From the NCBI GenBank assembly GCA_932294295.1, contig OW028584.1, positions 33,117,969 to 33,181,968 on the forward strand: a stretch of DNA of 64,000 nt. Reading direction: 5' to 3'. The DNA is from Alitta virens (lineage: Eukaryota; Annelida; Polychaeta; Phyllodocida; Nereididae). Made by a program: the position numbers and the translations under genes. Positions 21,486 to 34,940 of this stretch are shown here, piece by piece. Every line of letters begins with the position of its first letter. The first letter of the stretch is position 1. The notes beneath the pieces are model-generated. The model saw only the letters and a list, made by a program, of their open reading frames with translations, did not search any database and was not told the origin of the DNA.

Positions 21486-22825
21486 TATATAGGTGTCTGA
21501 GCGAAATAAAATAGATCCTATCAAATAATCCAAAATCGACTCGCCAGATAATTTTAGTTCTTGCCTGTCCCATGAGAGGTCGCTGCAATACGGGCCTTAA
21601 ACAGCATGATACCAGTTGCGGAACGGCGGATTTTAAGCCAGAATAGTGATTTCATTTACAAAATTTAACAGAAATTTTGCTGTTTATGATTATTACAATA
21701 ATATTTTGATTTTAATGCATTTAATTATTAATCAAAATAAATGTAGGTACATGGATACAAACAATCCATGTACAGTGCAATAGTTACCTACAGGTATTAA
21801 TATAAGTTTTAATGAGTGTAAAGATGGAAGTAATCGCTAATAATGATGATGAAAGTGAATTATGGCTTAATGACGCATGTATCTTTTTGATATGGATTTG
21901 TCAATAAAAGTTTATATATAATTATATAAAATAAATTATTATAAATATAGATTAAGCTGGCATGATTGACAGTAATTATAAATACTTCATGTCTTTAATT
22001 GGCATGTTCATCATCATTGTCATCATTGTGGTGTAATTAATTTGTATGTTTTTTTAATATCTATATACATTTATAAATTTTATTTAAATTTTCTAAATTA
22101 TCTGATTAATTTATTTAATCCTAACATTTTGTAAAAAAAAATTATATAACTGATTTTGTAAAATACGGAGTTGTAATTTAACAATTTTTCCAATCGATGA
22201 AGCAGATGAGAAATGGGTGATATATATTGATACTTGAAATTTGGAGTCAGGGAAACCAGTTAACAGAGTGGTAATTATTTTGTATTGCCCTTGCCTAATT
22301 AAATATGTGTAACTGCTGTATCTAACAGATAAATAAATCCAGAAACATTTATTTCTGTCTCATGAAACATTCCACTGATCTCAGCACTTTCTGGTATTAA
22401 TAATAAAAAAAAATTTAAAACAGTAAGGACACATATTTCTACTCATAAAAAATTGCAAACCATACATGTCCAGTGTTTTCAATAATATCTGCATAGCTTG
22501 TTTTATTATTATTGAAGAAAAAAAATGATTTGAGAGCTCTCTATGGATTTTGTAGATAACAATGAAAATTTCAGTACACGAAGGTAGGGGTGCGGACATT
22601 CAAATTTTATGGACTTAAAGGATATAACCTGAAATTAGAAATTTTCTTCTTGAGAAATTAGAAATCCTCTTCTTAAGAGATGTCAACGTTGTTTTCTTAT
22701 CATAAAACACATAATTTATGCTACATGTGAGTGAAAACAGACTGAAAATCTAATAATTATTTACGAAGATATGACATTTTGAAATCAGTGGACAGAATTT
22801 TCCAGTATATATTAGCACCGGTCGG
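21486..22825 (+). repeat. 1.3-kb duplicated block, copy 1
   Basis: It matches 23112-24418 in order along its length. Shared landmarks include ATAGGTGTCTGAGCGAAA, CGGGCCTTAAACAGCATGAT, GTACATGGATACAAACAATC, CATTCCACTGATCTCAGCAC and GTGGACAGAATTTTCCAGT. Differences are small indels and substitutions. No protein frame is conserved. Confidence 0.85.
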
Positions 22826-22925
22826 AACGATCTGCAAGGTCCGCAATTTACTGAACGTACTCAGCGAAGCTTTCTGGGAAAAGCCAGGGAGTGATATTAG
22901 AAGTATTCGCCGGTAAGCCAAATAA

Positions 22926-23110
22926 CCATATATTCTTTCAATAAGTCATAGGGGATTTCGGCGAGCCAGCCCAAAGGCTAGCTCGTTGCCCAAAAACCTA
23001 CTTATCGGCCCAAAGGACACAATATCCAGCCCAATATGCAATCTCGGCAGATATTGGATAATGGCAGCAACAACTTTATGGCAATATTCAAATAGTCAAA
23101 ATATCCCCAA
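22926..23110 (+). repeat. Dispersed repeat, second copy (partner of 18246-18410)
   Basis: It lies between the two 1.3-kb block copies and carries CAATATGCAATCTCGGCAGA and the GGCTAGCT unit. Confidence 0.65.
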
Positions 23111-23111
23111 A

Positions 23112-24418
23112 ATAGGTGTCTGAGCGAAAAAATAATAGATCCTATAAAATTATCCAAAATCGGTTTGCCGGATATTTTTAGTTTTTAAAATCATGAGAGG
23201 TCGCAATACGGGCCTTAAACAGCATGATACCAGTTGCGGAATGGCAGATTTTTAAGCCAGAATAGTGATTTCAATGAATTCAATGGTTTAGTGTGCTTTG
23301 TTGATTCTGTGTGAAATGCATAAATTCAAAATCATTGCTATGTTTTCATTAATTACAAAATTTGATAGAAATTGTGCTGTTTATTGATTATTGCATTAAT
23401 ATTTTAATTCACAGTATGTGCATTTTTATTGTGTGTACCTCCTTTTTAATTATTAATCAAAATAAATGTAGGTACATGGATACAAACAATCCATGTACAG
23501 TGCAATAGTTACCTACAGGTATACCTTAATATGAGTTTTAATGAGTGTAAAGATGGGAGTATTCGTTAATAACGATGATGAAAGTGGAATTATGGCTTAA
23601 TATAATAAATTATCATTATAAATACTTCATGTCTATAATTGGCATGTTCATCATCATTGCCATCATTGGGGTGTAATTTATTTTTTTATCGCTACATACA
23701 TTTATAAATTTAATTTTTTTAATTGTCTGATTAATTTATTTAATCCTAAAATTTTGTAAAAAAAAATTTAGAATCAGTTATATACCCAAACTATATAATA
23801 ACTGATTTTGTAAAATACGGAGTTGTAATTTAACAATTTTTTCCAATCGATGAAGCAGATGAGAAATGGGTGATATATATTGATACTTGAAATTTGGAGA
23901 CAGGAAACCAGTTAACAGAGTGGTAATTATTTTTTATTGCCCTTGCCTAATTAAAAATGTGTAACTGCTATATCTAAGATAAATAAATCCAGAAACATTT
24001 ATTTCTGTCTCATGAAACATTCCACTGATCTCAGCACTTTCTGGTATAAATAATATAAATATTTTCCTATAAATCTCTACTAGGAGGTATCAAAGTCACC
24101 GTAAATGGAGTTGTAAAATTTTTTTAAACAGTGAGGACAAGTATTTCTGCTCATAAAAATTGCAGCCATACATGACCAGTGTTTTCAATAATATCTGCAT
24201 GGCATATTTTATTATTATTGAAGAAAAAAAAAAGATTTGAGAGCTCTATATGGAAAATTTCAGTACACAACGTTGTTTTCTTATCATAAAACACATAATT
24301 TATACTACATGTAAGTGAAAACATAGTGAAAATCTAATAATTATTTACGAAGATATGACATTTTGAAATCAGTGGACAGAATTTTCCAGTTTGGGGCCCT
24401 TTTATATTAGCATCGGTC
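23112..24418 (+). repeat. 1.3-kb duplicated block, copy 2
   Basis: This is the partner of 21486-22825. It has its own insertions (for example around 24040-24110) and lacks part of the 22550-22680 segment of copy 1. Confidence 0.85.
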
Positions 24419-24482
24419 GTGAGTTGATATAGAATTTAAAGTTATTTAATATCAGATATTTAAAAATGTTCTAAAAGTAAAA

Positions 24483-24550
24483 GAAGTCAGAATTGAACTT
24501 TAGTTACCCGCACAGAAAGCAGGCATGCTAACCATTACACCAGTTCTATT
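24483..24550 (-). repeat. tRNA-like sequence (decayed tRNA or SINE head)
   Basis: On the minus strand TGGTGTAATGGTTAGCATGCC resembles a D-arm with A box. A 5-bp anticodon stem (CCTGC/GCGGG) encloses the loop TTTCTGT, and GTTCAATTC resembles the T loop. The T stem and the acceptor stem do not pair well, so it is not a good functional tRNA. Confidence 0.5.
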
Positions 24551-24599
24551 TATAGTTTCTGTTTTTAGTGGGCCTATAATAAATGGGCTTGCAACGCCA

Positions 24600-24770
24600 T
24601 CTGTCGTAGGTCATACAGCTGACCTCACAGTTAGCTCACACTAAACTCACAGTAGTGAGATCACCACATGATCTCATCATGATTTCACTGTGATGTGTCA
24701 TGTTTGACATCACATGATGAGTGTCTGGTGAGGTCACAGTGATCATGACATGAGCTCACTTCTTGACTAG
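24600..24770. repeat. Palindrome-rich TCACAGTGA stretch
   Basis: Motifs such as TCACAGT, TCACTGTGA, ACATGATGAG and their complements recur on both strands and could form many alternative hairpins. Origin unknown. Confidence 0.5.
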
Positions 24771-25026
24771 GCAAGCATGCTGATAAACGAGTTTGAGACA
24801 GAACACATTGCATTGGGTCTTTCTAGCAGGGTGCGGCACAAAACTAGTCGCACCTAATAAATCAATTTAACTACATGCCTTTTGACTTGTTTTGACCATT
24901 AAAATATGATACATGTAGATATAACATAGAAATCATGGAAGAATATGCGACATTTTTCAGTGGACTTCATTGAAAAGCATAACTAGACTGTTTGTAGGAC
25001 CTTTGCGTAGATCTAGTCGTATTCGC

Positions 25027-25455
25027 GCCTAATATGGGTCACCTAACAAGCCCTACATGCTCCCCCTCTTCGAGGAGTGTGTGTGTGATTAGGGCTTTAT
25101 GTCCTGTATTTCTGCACCAGTTAGGCTAATTAGGACAGGCAGAGACTATGGCAATGAGACGAAGGAGGAAACAGCCATCCAACTTAGGCTCGACCGGGAA
25201 TCGAACCCGGGACCCAGCGGTTGGAAACCCAGAGCGCTACCTCTGAGCTAGGCCCCCGCCTACTGAGGAAGTTGTTATTCGGTCAATGCCACGTAGGCGG
25301 TTGCTGGAGAATTGGACACAGATTGATAAGCTTTAGAAGCTTAATTGTACGTAGCAATGTTTCATTCAAGTAATTTTGAAAAAAAATCTTTTGGGGGAAA
25401 CAACTTCCTCGAAGAGGGGGAGCATGTAGGGCTAGTTAGGTTACCCATATTAGGC
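25027..25455. mobile_element. 429-bp element with 50-bp inverted ends and a tRNA-like core
   Basis: The arms 25027-25076 and 25406-25455 are inverse complements at 48 of 50 positions. The core holds a tRNA-like sequence on the minus strand (about 25188-25258): a TAGCTCAGAGGTAGCGC D-arm and a GGTTCGATTCCCGG T-arm. The acceptor stem does not pair. No clear target duplication flanks the arms. Confidence 0.65.
25188..25258 (-). pseudogene. tRNA-like sequence inside the inverted-repeat element
   Basis: Good A-box and B-box (GGTTCGATTCC) matches could still bind RNA polymerase III factors. The loop TTTCCAA would give anticodon UCC. The anticodon stem is imperfect, and the 7-bp acceptor halves are not complementary. 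I therefore call it a tRNA-derived SINE or pseudogene. Confidence 0.6.
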
Positions 25456-27068
25456 CCCATGTGGTTTGTTAATTAAGGCCTTGATCCCCTGCCTGGTGCC
25501 TCTGACTATGAGTGCAGTGAACCGTGGCATTGGGATTAAGGGTAATTAGGGAGAGCAGAGACTATGAGCAGACTTTGAACAGTGCACATCTCATTGACGA
25601 ATGTACAATATTGATGTACGACATTGGTGTACAATATTTTGTGTTAATACATTCAGCCCAGTTATTATTGTAATATTATATATCTATATTTGCTCATTAT
25701 TTTCTCCAGCATACAGACCTTACTATTGTTTACTTTGTTATTTTCATTTTGTTTGTGTGACTTTATGTCAGTTGTCGTACAATAAATGAATGGAACCTTT
25801 ACAAGAATGTGTCATTATTCCATGGCATTACACAATGTACACATACTCATTACATCCATCATTTTGCTGATTACAGAATGATTCTAAACATCAGATATTC
25901 ACAAATTCCAGATTATCCCCTACTGGAAAAGCTAACCTCAGTTTTCAAGTTTTTTTTCTTCCTTTTATTACTCTCAGCTATACACTCTTTTAGATGACAT
26001 TCACATGTTATAAGGATGAAACATTTTCAAATTCATTATGTGTGAGCCAAAGTATTTTAATAAATTCAAGATGCACTTGTTTAATTATTAGTTGCCAAAG
26101 GATAATTCTCACAGGAGCAAATTATATCTAAAGATGTAATCTTTACGATTTTGAAGAAAATTTTAAGTCAGTCAAGCAACAAAGACGATTCGAAATGTCT
26201 AAAAATAATTTATTAAAATTGCACAACAAATATGTAAAATTTCAAAAATTAAGTTTGTTAACACTGGACGGAATGCACATTTGTATCACAAACAAAAGAG
26301 ATCATCAAGTTTTTTTGTTATAAAAACCAATTCTATACAAATATATCATGTACATTTTATAATATATACAGCTTTTCCTTGACAACTATTCCCTAATGAA
26401 GCCTAAAAAAATAGTATAATTACTTTAATTGATGGCTGAGTAACATAACATAACAAAATAATAACCCACAAAGCACGTAACTCATAGTAAAGATTTATCA
26501 ATATTTGTCCGTTCTGAAAACCAAATGTCAAGCATAAGATTTTTAACAAGTTGAGGTTTCTGTAGTGCGCTAACTCTGTTTCATTGTAAACATTGGTAAA
26601 AAAAAAGATCGGAATTCAAATTCGAACTTTCTCACTGATAAAAACACAGCTCGGTAACAATTTAACGGAGTTTTACACATCAAATGATATTTTGTTTTCT
26701 GGTCCTCATAAGGGCCATTTGTCATGGTCACAGAGAAACAACAGAAGTTAAAATAGGAAATATAACTAACATTGACATCTAATTTGTGTTTCTCCATGAC
26801 AAATATGTGAAAATAACACCACAAAGCAAGTGGAAATACACTTTGAATTATACTATATAAGATACGTACAATGTATCTATCTTTGGTCGGCTAACAGTAA
26901 ATCAACATTAGTGTCTTTTAACAGTTAGAATTAAAGTTGGGGTTTTGGTAATTGCTTATATTTCTGTTCATTTGGTGATCTGCCATGCTTTTGACAAAAC
27001 AAAACGACCCAAAAATAAAAAGACATTAAATTTGAATCTTGTTATAGTTGCTTAACCCATTTTGGTAT
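25456..27068. other. Intergenic, AT-rich
   Basis: No convincing gene is seen. The part next to 27069 probably holds the 3' UTR of the IQCB1-like gene on the minus strand. Confidence 0.5.
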
Positions 27069-30000
27069 TCATGTTTTTATCTGTACGTCAAAATTTATCC
27101 AGTTCTCCTCCTCCGCCTCCTCTTGATATTCATCCCCTAATTTCCGCCACCACGGTTGCTGTAGTAACCGCAACTCTTCTTGATGATTCTGTCTCGCTTT
27201 AGTTGCTATAGGAACGGAAGTACTTCTGTAGCTTTCTACATCTTTCTCATCAGCATCTTCCAGCCGAGGGGCATCTGAAGATTTAAGTGAAAAAAAAAAA
27301 ACACTCTCTAATAAACACAAATATGTTTTAAGTGTGTGATTATGATTGCTATTACAAAGCCTTGGAAGTAATATCTAATGTCTGATGTCTCAATGCTACT
27401 GATCTGAAGATTAGTCAGCTTATGTGACCAGCTGCCAGAGGCAGACCAGCAGCTTTGACAATGACTTTATTTTCAATTTCAATTCTAAGTTACCGGAACA
27501 AAAAAAAAATTACAAAACAGTAATTTGAAACAAATATATAAATATTATAATCTATAAAAATAAATTCTAAAAGTCCTGAGAAAGAATTTAATACATTAAA
27601 AAGACAATGAAATTTCTTAATAGCATTGAGACATTAGACATGATTTCTCACTCACGTCAGCGATGCAAGACCAAGCTGGCTTAATCTCTTGTTGCTGTAA
27701 CGTTCGTGAGAATCAAAGTCAAACATCACACTTTGGTAAGTGCTCGTTTTAACTCCCAATTTAGCTGGGCTACTCCCAATAGTGGATTTTCACGGAAGGT
27801 TCTCTGTATTTCCACCAGGTGGCTAAAACAGAATACTGCAATTCTATTGGCTGAAAAAGTTCCCGCCCTTGGCTGTGATTGGCTGAAGCAAAGTACATCC
27901 TAGCAGCAGTATTTTTAGTGCATTTTAATGTATATTTGACAATTTATCATTTAGTTGATGTTTGTTATTTTTCTGAGAAAGTTATATTTATGGAATCAGT
28001 TAGTTAATATCTACTGTGTCTGAAAAGCAAAATGAGTAATAAGAGGAGAGGAAAGACTTATGTCTTGCTGAATTCAGGGCTGTTCAGTGAAAAGACTCTA
28101 TTATACGTACCAACCAGCAGAGAAGCGTTGAAGTCGAGCATAGCAAGCATATTATTTCTCTGATGTTCTTTCTTACGGATCATTCTAGACTTCATGGCAT
28201 GTCGTTTCAAGAGCGATTGAACTTTCTCGTGAAGTTGTTTTCTCTCATCTTCTGATCCTGCTTTCACCTTTTTGCGAAATAATTTATCAGTTTCATGAAT
28301 AATAGGTCATTCTCATAAATCTCTGCAACAAATTCATTATATAGCAGTGTTTGTTGAGATGATGACATGGACATTGAAATTCTCCACTTGAAATAAACTG
28401 CAATAAACTGATAAACCGTCTTTAGAGCTGACGCGGTGTTGGTACACTGTCAATGATATAAAACATTTGTTTAACAAGTAATAAATCATAAACTTATAAG
28501 TTGTATAATCATGTTAATGGGGGATTTCAATATAGTGGCAAATTTTCAATGTCGTCGAGTGTAGATTAATTTCTTGTCTTGATTATCTTTTACTGTGTCA
28601 GCATCAAATTTCAAGCACACAGTTCCCAATAAAACCCCAACGGTTAATAAAACATTGAAAGTCAATGAACACCTTTCAAGTACATAAATATACATAGTGT
28701 CATTTGGTTGCTGAAACTATCCTTCATAAATAAAGCATGTGATTTAACCAATCTATTCATATTTACTGCCAATTTTTGTTTTTGACGTACGAAACAATAC
28801 CATAGGAGAGTCCCCAAATTAGAATTATTATTGTAACAATATGGCCGAGTGACTTTTGTGACATCAACATGGAACACAATGAGGTGTTATTTATCAACAG
28901 AGCTGGCTATCAGTAACTGCACCAAAACCATTGTTGATGACATAGCCATACAATGGGGTCAATGACTGCAGTTAATGACGTCACATTTAGATGAAGTCAT
29001 CAAACAAAGGTTAAGCAACAGATTACCCAGATCACCCACTCTCATAATTAGGACGCGCTAGGCATGCTGGGAATGCAGGCGCAGGGTTGATAACATCATT
29101 GTTAATAAAATGATGACGTCACATTGGACTTTGTCAATCCTGTGTGCGTGCCTCTTTCCCCCAGCATTCCCGGCGTTTATGATGTAAACTATAGAGAGTG
29201 GCGCTTCTTGGTAATATTCTTTGGTTAAGCGTAGTTGCTGAAAGCTCCCTCTATTGGTAAATAATACCCCATTATTAATCACGTGTTTCTTATTGGCTCA
29301 ATTTGCTGCGTCATGTAACATTTTCGGCAGAACAAAATATATTTCTTTCCTACTGTTTATCCTACCCAACATTTTGGGAACTGTTCAGAACACAAGTAAA
29401 CAATGAACCGACCACAATGTCGATATGAAATTCTCTTAAAGGAGCATAATATTATCTAGATATAATATATATAGCCTGCAATCTCACTTGTCATATATAT
29501 TGCACTATTGATAAACTGAATAAACTAGTAAAGTTGACATAAAAAAAAATAGCAGCTGAATGATTCATTCGTCTCTCTCAGCCTTGTAACTGCTGAGTAA
29601 TCGCAGGAAAATGGACTGTCAAGCCGAATGGACAGAGCATACATTCTAGATAAAACTTATCCTGTGTCTGCACAATCACTGAGAAACCAATTTTCTTCCA
29701 TTTTCTCTGCAAATACTGGGTCTAGATATACAAATGATGGCTCATTTTGTTGCTTACCTGCTCCTGTAACAGAATATCATAGCGTCATTGTAGTCAGACC
29801 ATTCTTTTGCCTGTGTTCTAACCAGTTCTCAAAATCTCCATGGGATTAACATTGGTTGAAAAATACAAACAATGCAGAAAATATTTTTATGATTAACACA
29901 TAAAGACAATCAGAAACATGTCACTAACTAATTCAATGATGATGTCATAAAAGCACTGCACAACCTAGTGATTAATGTAGGGGCACTTTTAACCTGAATG

Positions 30001-33000
30001 ACGTCAAATGCATAAATTGAATATGTGTCGTCACAAACATACAGCAGCGGTAGCCCCATGGGACTGGCTTATGCTGTGCGCTGGCCCTGCTTGCGAGGCA
30101 GTCTCTTCAGGCCACAGGCGGCGGTGATCATTTTCAAGGCAAGAACGCAGCTTATGATTGTTTACATTTGTTTTTCTCGAGGGCTACCGCCCCCAAACCC
30201 CTGCTACTCTACAATATTTTTTTTTTATTGTGTACTAGCACGAAGATTGGTTCAAAATAGTGATTATTTTCATATTTAATGGATGCCAAATATAGGCATA
30301 AATTTGGGTCCGCTATACTGCACTAAACCCTGTTAGTCAAGCAGTTTCAATGGTACACCAGACAGAGTGTAATTTCCATACCGGGTGGTCTTCCCGCCTT
30401 TTTGCTATGTTCTCCATCAGTTCTACTCTCCTTTGGTCAGTCAGTCCAGGTGGACGTTGCCAAGCGGGTGGTTCGGCTTTCTTCCCTTCAACTCTTTTGA
30501 GCCACTGCCGGACCTAAAAATTTCAGTCACTTTATATATATCTTTTTGTAGCATTTTAGCCTAGACAATGTTCACTTTGGTTGGTCAGACACAGTTATAG
30601 CAGTTTGTATATCAGTAGGAAAGAACGTGATATCATTTTGATGTCTATATAATAAAAAATGAAGTCAATAAATTGTACTAATTTTTGTTGAACATATGCT
30701 TCAACCTTTCCTAAAGATTCTGAGCTTAACATAAAAAGCAACTGGGAATAGTTATTAAAAAAGCAAAGAAAGGATGTGTTTAAGAAAAGCAAGTGGGGCG
30801 GTGGGTGGTCAGAACATTAACCAGTTCTATCCCCCCCCCCACATCCCACTACACTTTTAAATGTAACAGCTCTATTTAAGTATCAAGCATGGTTAAGGAT
30901 GGCGAATTTCGCGGGTTGTGATAAATTTCGCTGATTCAGAGTGTAACAAACAGATCAGCTAGTTTCAATAAAGAAATTTGATTTTTTTGAACACAATCAT
31001 AATTTTAAGGGTTGATAAAAGTATTACAGAAATATACGCACCCCTCTCTGAAGCTTGATAGCAGCTGATGTCTTCATTTGAACACCATATTTTTCATTCA
31101 GGGATTTTCTCACGAGATGTCCTCTGTACCACGCCTGTATTTTTGTGGCACATTCGTGTTGTTCTTTCGCTAGGAATTTGTTAATTTCTCCTGGAAAAGT
31201 AGTGCATGAAGTTTTACGACAATATTTAGTAAAATAAGGCTTTTATTTGTAATGTTAACAGTGAAGTTAAAATAATTTCTGCAGCCAGGATAGGTTCAAT
31301 TGTTACAGTAGAAATGTGTTCAATGCTTCACATTAGTATGTGTGTTTGATGCTTCACATTAATAGAAATGTGTTTGATGCTTCACATTAGTAGAAATGTG
31401 TTTGATGCTTCACATTAGTATGTGTGTTTGATGCTTCACATTAATAGAAATGTGTTTAATGCTTCACATTAGTAGAACTGTGTTTGATGCTTCACATTAG
31501 TATGTGTGTTTGATGCTTCACATTACTATTGATAATAAATATGTATAGTGAGATAATTTTGAGCCAATAGGTGGAGCTTCATGGCGGTCCTTATTGCCCA
31601 TTACGTCATCACACAAAGGTTCAAGGACCGGTATGTAGCTGCCCCTGTTGACTCTAAAGTCCCTCATTGTAGAGCAGTGTTGTGGTCCAGTGCTCAAGAC
31701 ACCAGCCGGGTAAGCTAAAGGTCCCTGCTTTGATTCCCAGCCCAGGAACTCTCTATAATACATTTAATCTAAGCTGCAATTCATTTGCATGAGACGTCAA
31801 GATAAAGATAAGATAAGATATGATGAAACTTTATTTACAGTTGGTGGTGATATAAAAACGGGGTATGCTAATGTTAAAATGGTGGTGCCCGGTACTTGGA
31901 GTCTATTCTGAGGCAAGTAACAGACTCCATCCATGGGGTAAAGTAATTGGTGTGGACTCCAAAAAGTCTTATCATTACATCTACCTGCAGATGATCATCT
32001 ATTTAATTAATATGTGCCATAGCAACCATTCACAACAGCATTACCAGGGCCCATGAATGCAACTTAGAAAGAGGCTGAATGGCAGGTCACATGACCTCAT
32101 AGAGTATGACCTTTTTGAGTTCTGAACAGTGAGAAAAAATGTAGGGCAGCATTTTTTTTTAGGATGAAGATTTGAAATAAATAGCAAATTTCAATCAAAG
32201 TTTAATTCCAGGCCATGATGGATGCAAAAACAAGACCAGGCTTATTGTGACTAGCATATAGTGCATAGCAGATCGTGAAAAAACTTGCACATTGGTGGGG
32301 GAGAGGGGGGGGGGAGTTGACTAATTCAAGCGCATAAATTGCTGGACCCTTCAGTCAAATTAAAATATACTGGGCCAAGGGGGTGGGGTTACTGGCATGG
32401 AGGCAGCCATGGACAGAATTAGTATTATTACTCTTTGCTGTTGTTCGGCCTTGATCAAGTGTTTCAAAATGCTAGAAATATTTAGTGTGGTACACCAGTA
32501 TTATATTATTCAGACCAGTAGCATTGAGAATTTATACAACACAATATAATAAAATATAGAAAAATACCACCAAATATTACTGTTCGACAACACCACTACC
32601 ACAAGTTGATTGCTCATCAACAAGTGACCTACAAGTTGTCGAGTTTAATCTGCCTCCGTACCCAAGCATCACCTGTCATATCTTGTACAGGCATGACCCA
32701 TTCAGAGGCTTTAGTTAATAGTTATGCATCAAAACATACTAATCAAATACAGCATACCCAGAGAATTATAATGTTTCAATGCCAATGGGTTTGAAGGTCA
32801 ACTTATATGACTTATGACCAGCTGCCAGGGGCAGACATAATGATGAGATAATAAAGCTTGGATTTCACATTACATTAAATAGCTACCCTATGGGTAGGTC
32901 CTTTGATTGTCTTTACATATTCAAGTTGTTAATTCAAGAACCATTGTTTGCACATTGTATTCAGCTTTGTGGTGAAACTGACACATCAACAGTTACAACT

Positions 33001-34940
33001 CTCTCACCGACATTTTCAATAAACACATTATGGAATATTTATTAACATTGACATCTCATTGAGTGTATTTGCGAAAGAGCATAGAGTGCTCCGTTGTAAT
33101 GAGTGCTCCGTTGTAGTGCTCCGTTGTAATGAGCACTTTCTAATCATGTGCATGAGAATGCACGTCTTTTGAAATTTGCCGGCAAAATTTTTTATGACAA
33201 ACAAGTTAGATGCAAACTTTCAACAGGTGGCAGCACCTGTCAGCCTAAGTACGCCATCTAGCAGTAATATATCACAGTAATACAACTGTATAAATATATT
33301 GTACATGTGTTATACCTGATGGCAGAATCTCCATAGCCTGCAATCGTCTCGTATGCAAGGCTCTCATGGCTTTACGTCGCCTGATAATTAACTGATGATG
33401 AAGTAACGATTGCAATCGTCTCTCCTCCTTCTGCTCCTCCTGACTTTGCTTTTTGGCTCTACAATTGCAATTGGAATTATTTCAATGATATGATTGATAG
33501 TCTTCATAGAGATCAACATGTTGTAGTTAGTAATACATAAATACACTTATAGATTTAAAAGATTGATTTTAATAACTTGACTAATTCTTCTCATCGTGCT
33601 TTTTGGCACTAAAATTGCCATTTGAACGATCTGAGTAAACTTTTCGTTCTAATAACTAATAACTACAGAATAAATAAGAGTCTCCTTAGACGCTAACTTT
33701 TTTAATGAATTTAGCAGCAACTTGTGAAGATCACTCAAACCGTCCAAACAACATGTAGCAGATAAGTATTGTTTGATGATGTCATCTATTTTGTGATGTC
33801 ATCCATGTAAAAATAGTGTAGTGACATCATCTTATTGCCTTTTTATTTACTACGGTCATAGTGCCCGCTGTAGGCTGTTATTTTGTCTCCTCATTGAATT
33901 TAAATTGAAATAATAACACTGTACATACATTGGCGAGCAATCACATAATGTAATGACTTACAACAAACCAGCTTAGCTTGTCCAAAATTACATACCTAAA
34001 GCTTTTCTGAAATTTCGCAAAAGCCTTGTCCGCTTTCTTCAGTTTCTTCCTGGTATAATGGCTCTTCCATGCCGCTTGTATTTTTACTGCGGCAATTTCA
34101 TATTTCTGTAAGGATCAAAAGGAAAAATTTAAAGGACTATTCTACATAATTATTACAATGATACTAACAACAACTGTCTGTTCTTATTCTTCATCTTACT
34201 CAAGAATATGAACGAGTTGTGATTGGTATATATATCGAGGGGCAATAAACTAATTATTATATGCTAAAATAATGCTATGTAAAACAAACAGACAAGTAAA
34301 TTAAATCCGTAACAAAGACCAGTTTCTGCAGTAAAATATATGTGTTTGATACCCACAAAGTAAGGTGACATAACAGCGAAGTTTATGGAAATATTACAGA
34401 AAAGTAACAATAATATTACATAAAAATGTCAGGATAGCCTTCTGCTACAAAGCATCAGGTTCTTTCTGTGCATGTCAGCAATGTAACGTTACTAAATAAC
34501 ATTCAGGTGTAACAAAACCTAATCATGATTTTACTAGACAACAGGAAACTTATAATACTTATATGGTTAATCAGGCTTCATAACCTGAATATTACTTGGT
34601 AAAATTATGAGTTAACATACTCGGCCAATAAAACCTGGCCATAATATAGGTTCAAGCCAACTTATGATACATAAATATACTGCATTTACATAGTCACAAA
34701 CAAAATCTGATGCTTTCCGAGCGTAAGTTTCGCTAATGTTTCTTAAGCTAATAGTATGATTACGTTGCCTATTTGCCAGGTATTTTCTAGGGATTAAGTG
34801 AAGATAGCAAAGTTTATAAACAACAACAAACCCTGAGTTCAGCTTTTTGGGCACTTCCTGATTCCAACAGATACTGCAATCGACGCAAATCTCTTCCGAA
34901 TCCGCTGCTCTCCCACCTCATCAGAATTGGTCGTAAACCT
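27069..34940 (-). CDS. IQCB1: IQCB1 (nephrocystin-5)-like protein, C-terminal half
   Basis: Seven minus-strand exons join in phase: 34832-34940, 33996-34105, 33316-33458, 31042-31190, 30382-30513, 28111-28267 and 27069-27274 (TGA). They give about 335 residues. Three IQ calmodulin-binding motifs are visible: AAVKIQAAWKSHYTRKKL, ATKIQAWYRGHLVRKS and AAIKLQRGVRQWLKR, the last spanning an exon join. Then come PGLTDQRRVEL and a C-terminal PWWRKLGDE block. This order and the PWW block fit vertebrate IQCB1, a cilium base protein that binds calmodulin and CEP290. The vertebrate protein is about 600 residues, so the N-terminal half is absent. The 34832-34940 exon is assigned by phase only. The acceptor at 28268-28269 is weak. 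No further exons are seen above 34940, where the SLC4 gene begins. Confidence 0.85.
30047..30190. repeat. GC-rich insert with short inverted ends, in an IQCB1 intron
   Basis: GCGGTAGCCC at 30047-30056 and GGGCTACCGC at 30181-30190 are exact inverse complements around a GC-rich 124-bp core. It may be a small MITE or SINE fragment. No target duplication was found. Confidence 0.4.
31306..31527 (+). repeat. 28-bp minisatellite, about eight units, in an IQCB1 intron
   Basis: Units read GTGTTTGATGCTTCACATTA followed by alternating AGTAGAAAT-like or GTAT-type tails. The alternation of two tail types suggests a two-unit expansion. Confidence 0.85.
31797..31860 (-). repeat. Retroposon 3' tail
   Basis: A (AAGAT)n tract is followed by AAACTTTATTTACAG and TTGGTGGTGA. 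The same arrangement occurs at about 40830-41050. On the minus strand this reads as an AATAAA-type 3' end with a (TCTTA)n tail. Confidence 0.55.
32815..32920 (+). repeat. Member of a dispersed GACCAGCTGCCAG family
   Basis: GACCAGCTGCCAGGGGCAGA, then CATAATGATGAGAT and a TAGGTCCTTT-type end, match 54798-54908 and parts of 27424-27450, 40530-40625 and 58083-58130. A short piece is inverted at 39727-39750. It is probably a SINE or MITE family. Confidence 0.6.

Noticed and set aside
25188..25258. Functional tRNA gene (anticodon UCC)
   Set aside because: The acceptor halves do not pair and the anticodon stem is faulty, so it is listed as a pseudo-tRNA.
31306..31527. CRISPR-like array
   Set aside because: Units are head-to-tail without unique spacers, in a eukaryotic intron. 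It is a minisatellite.
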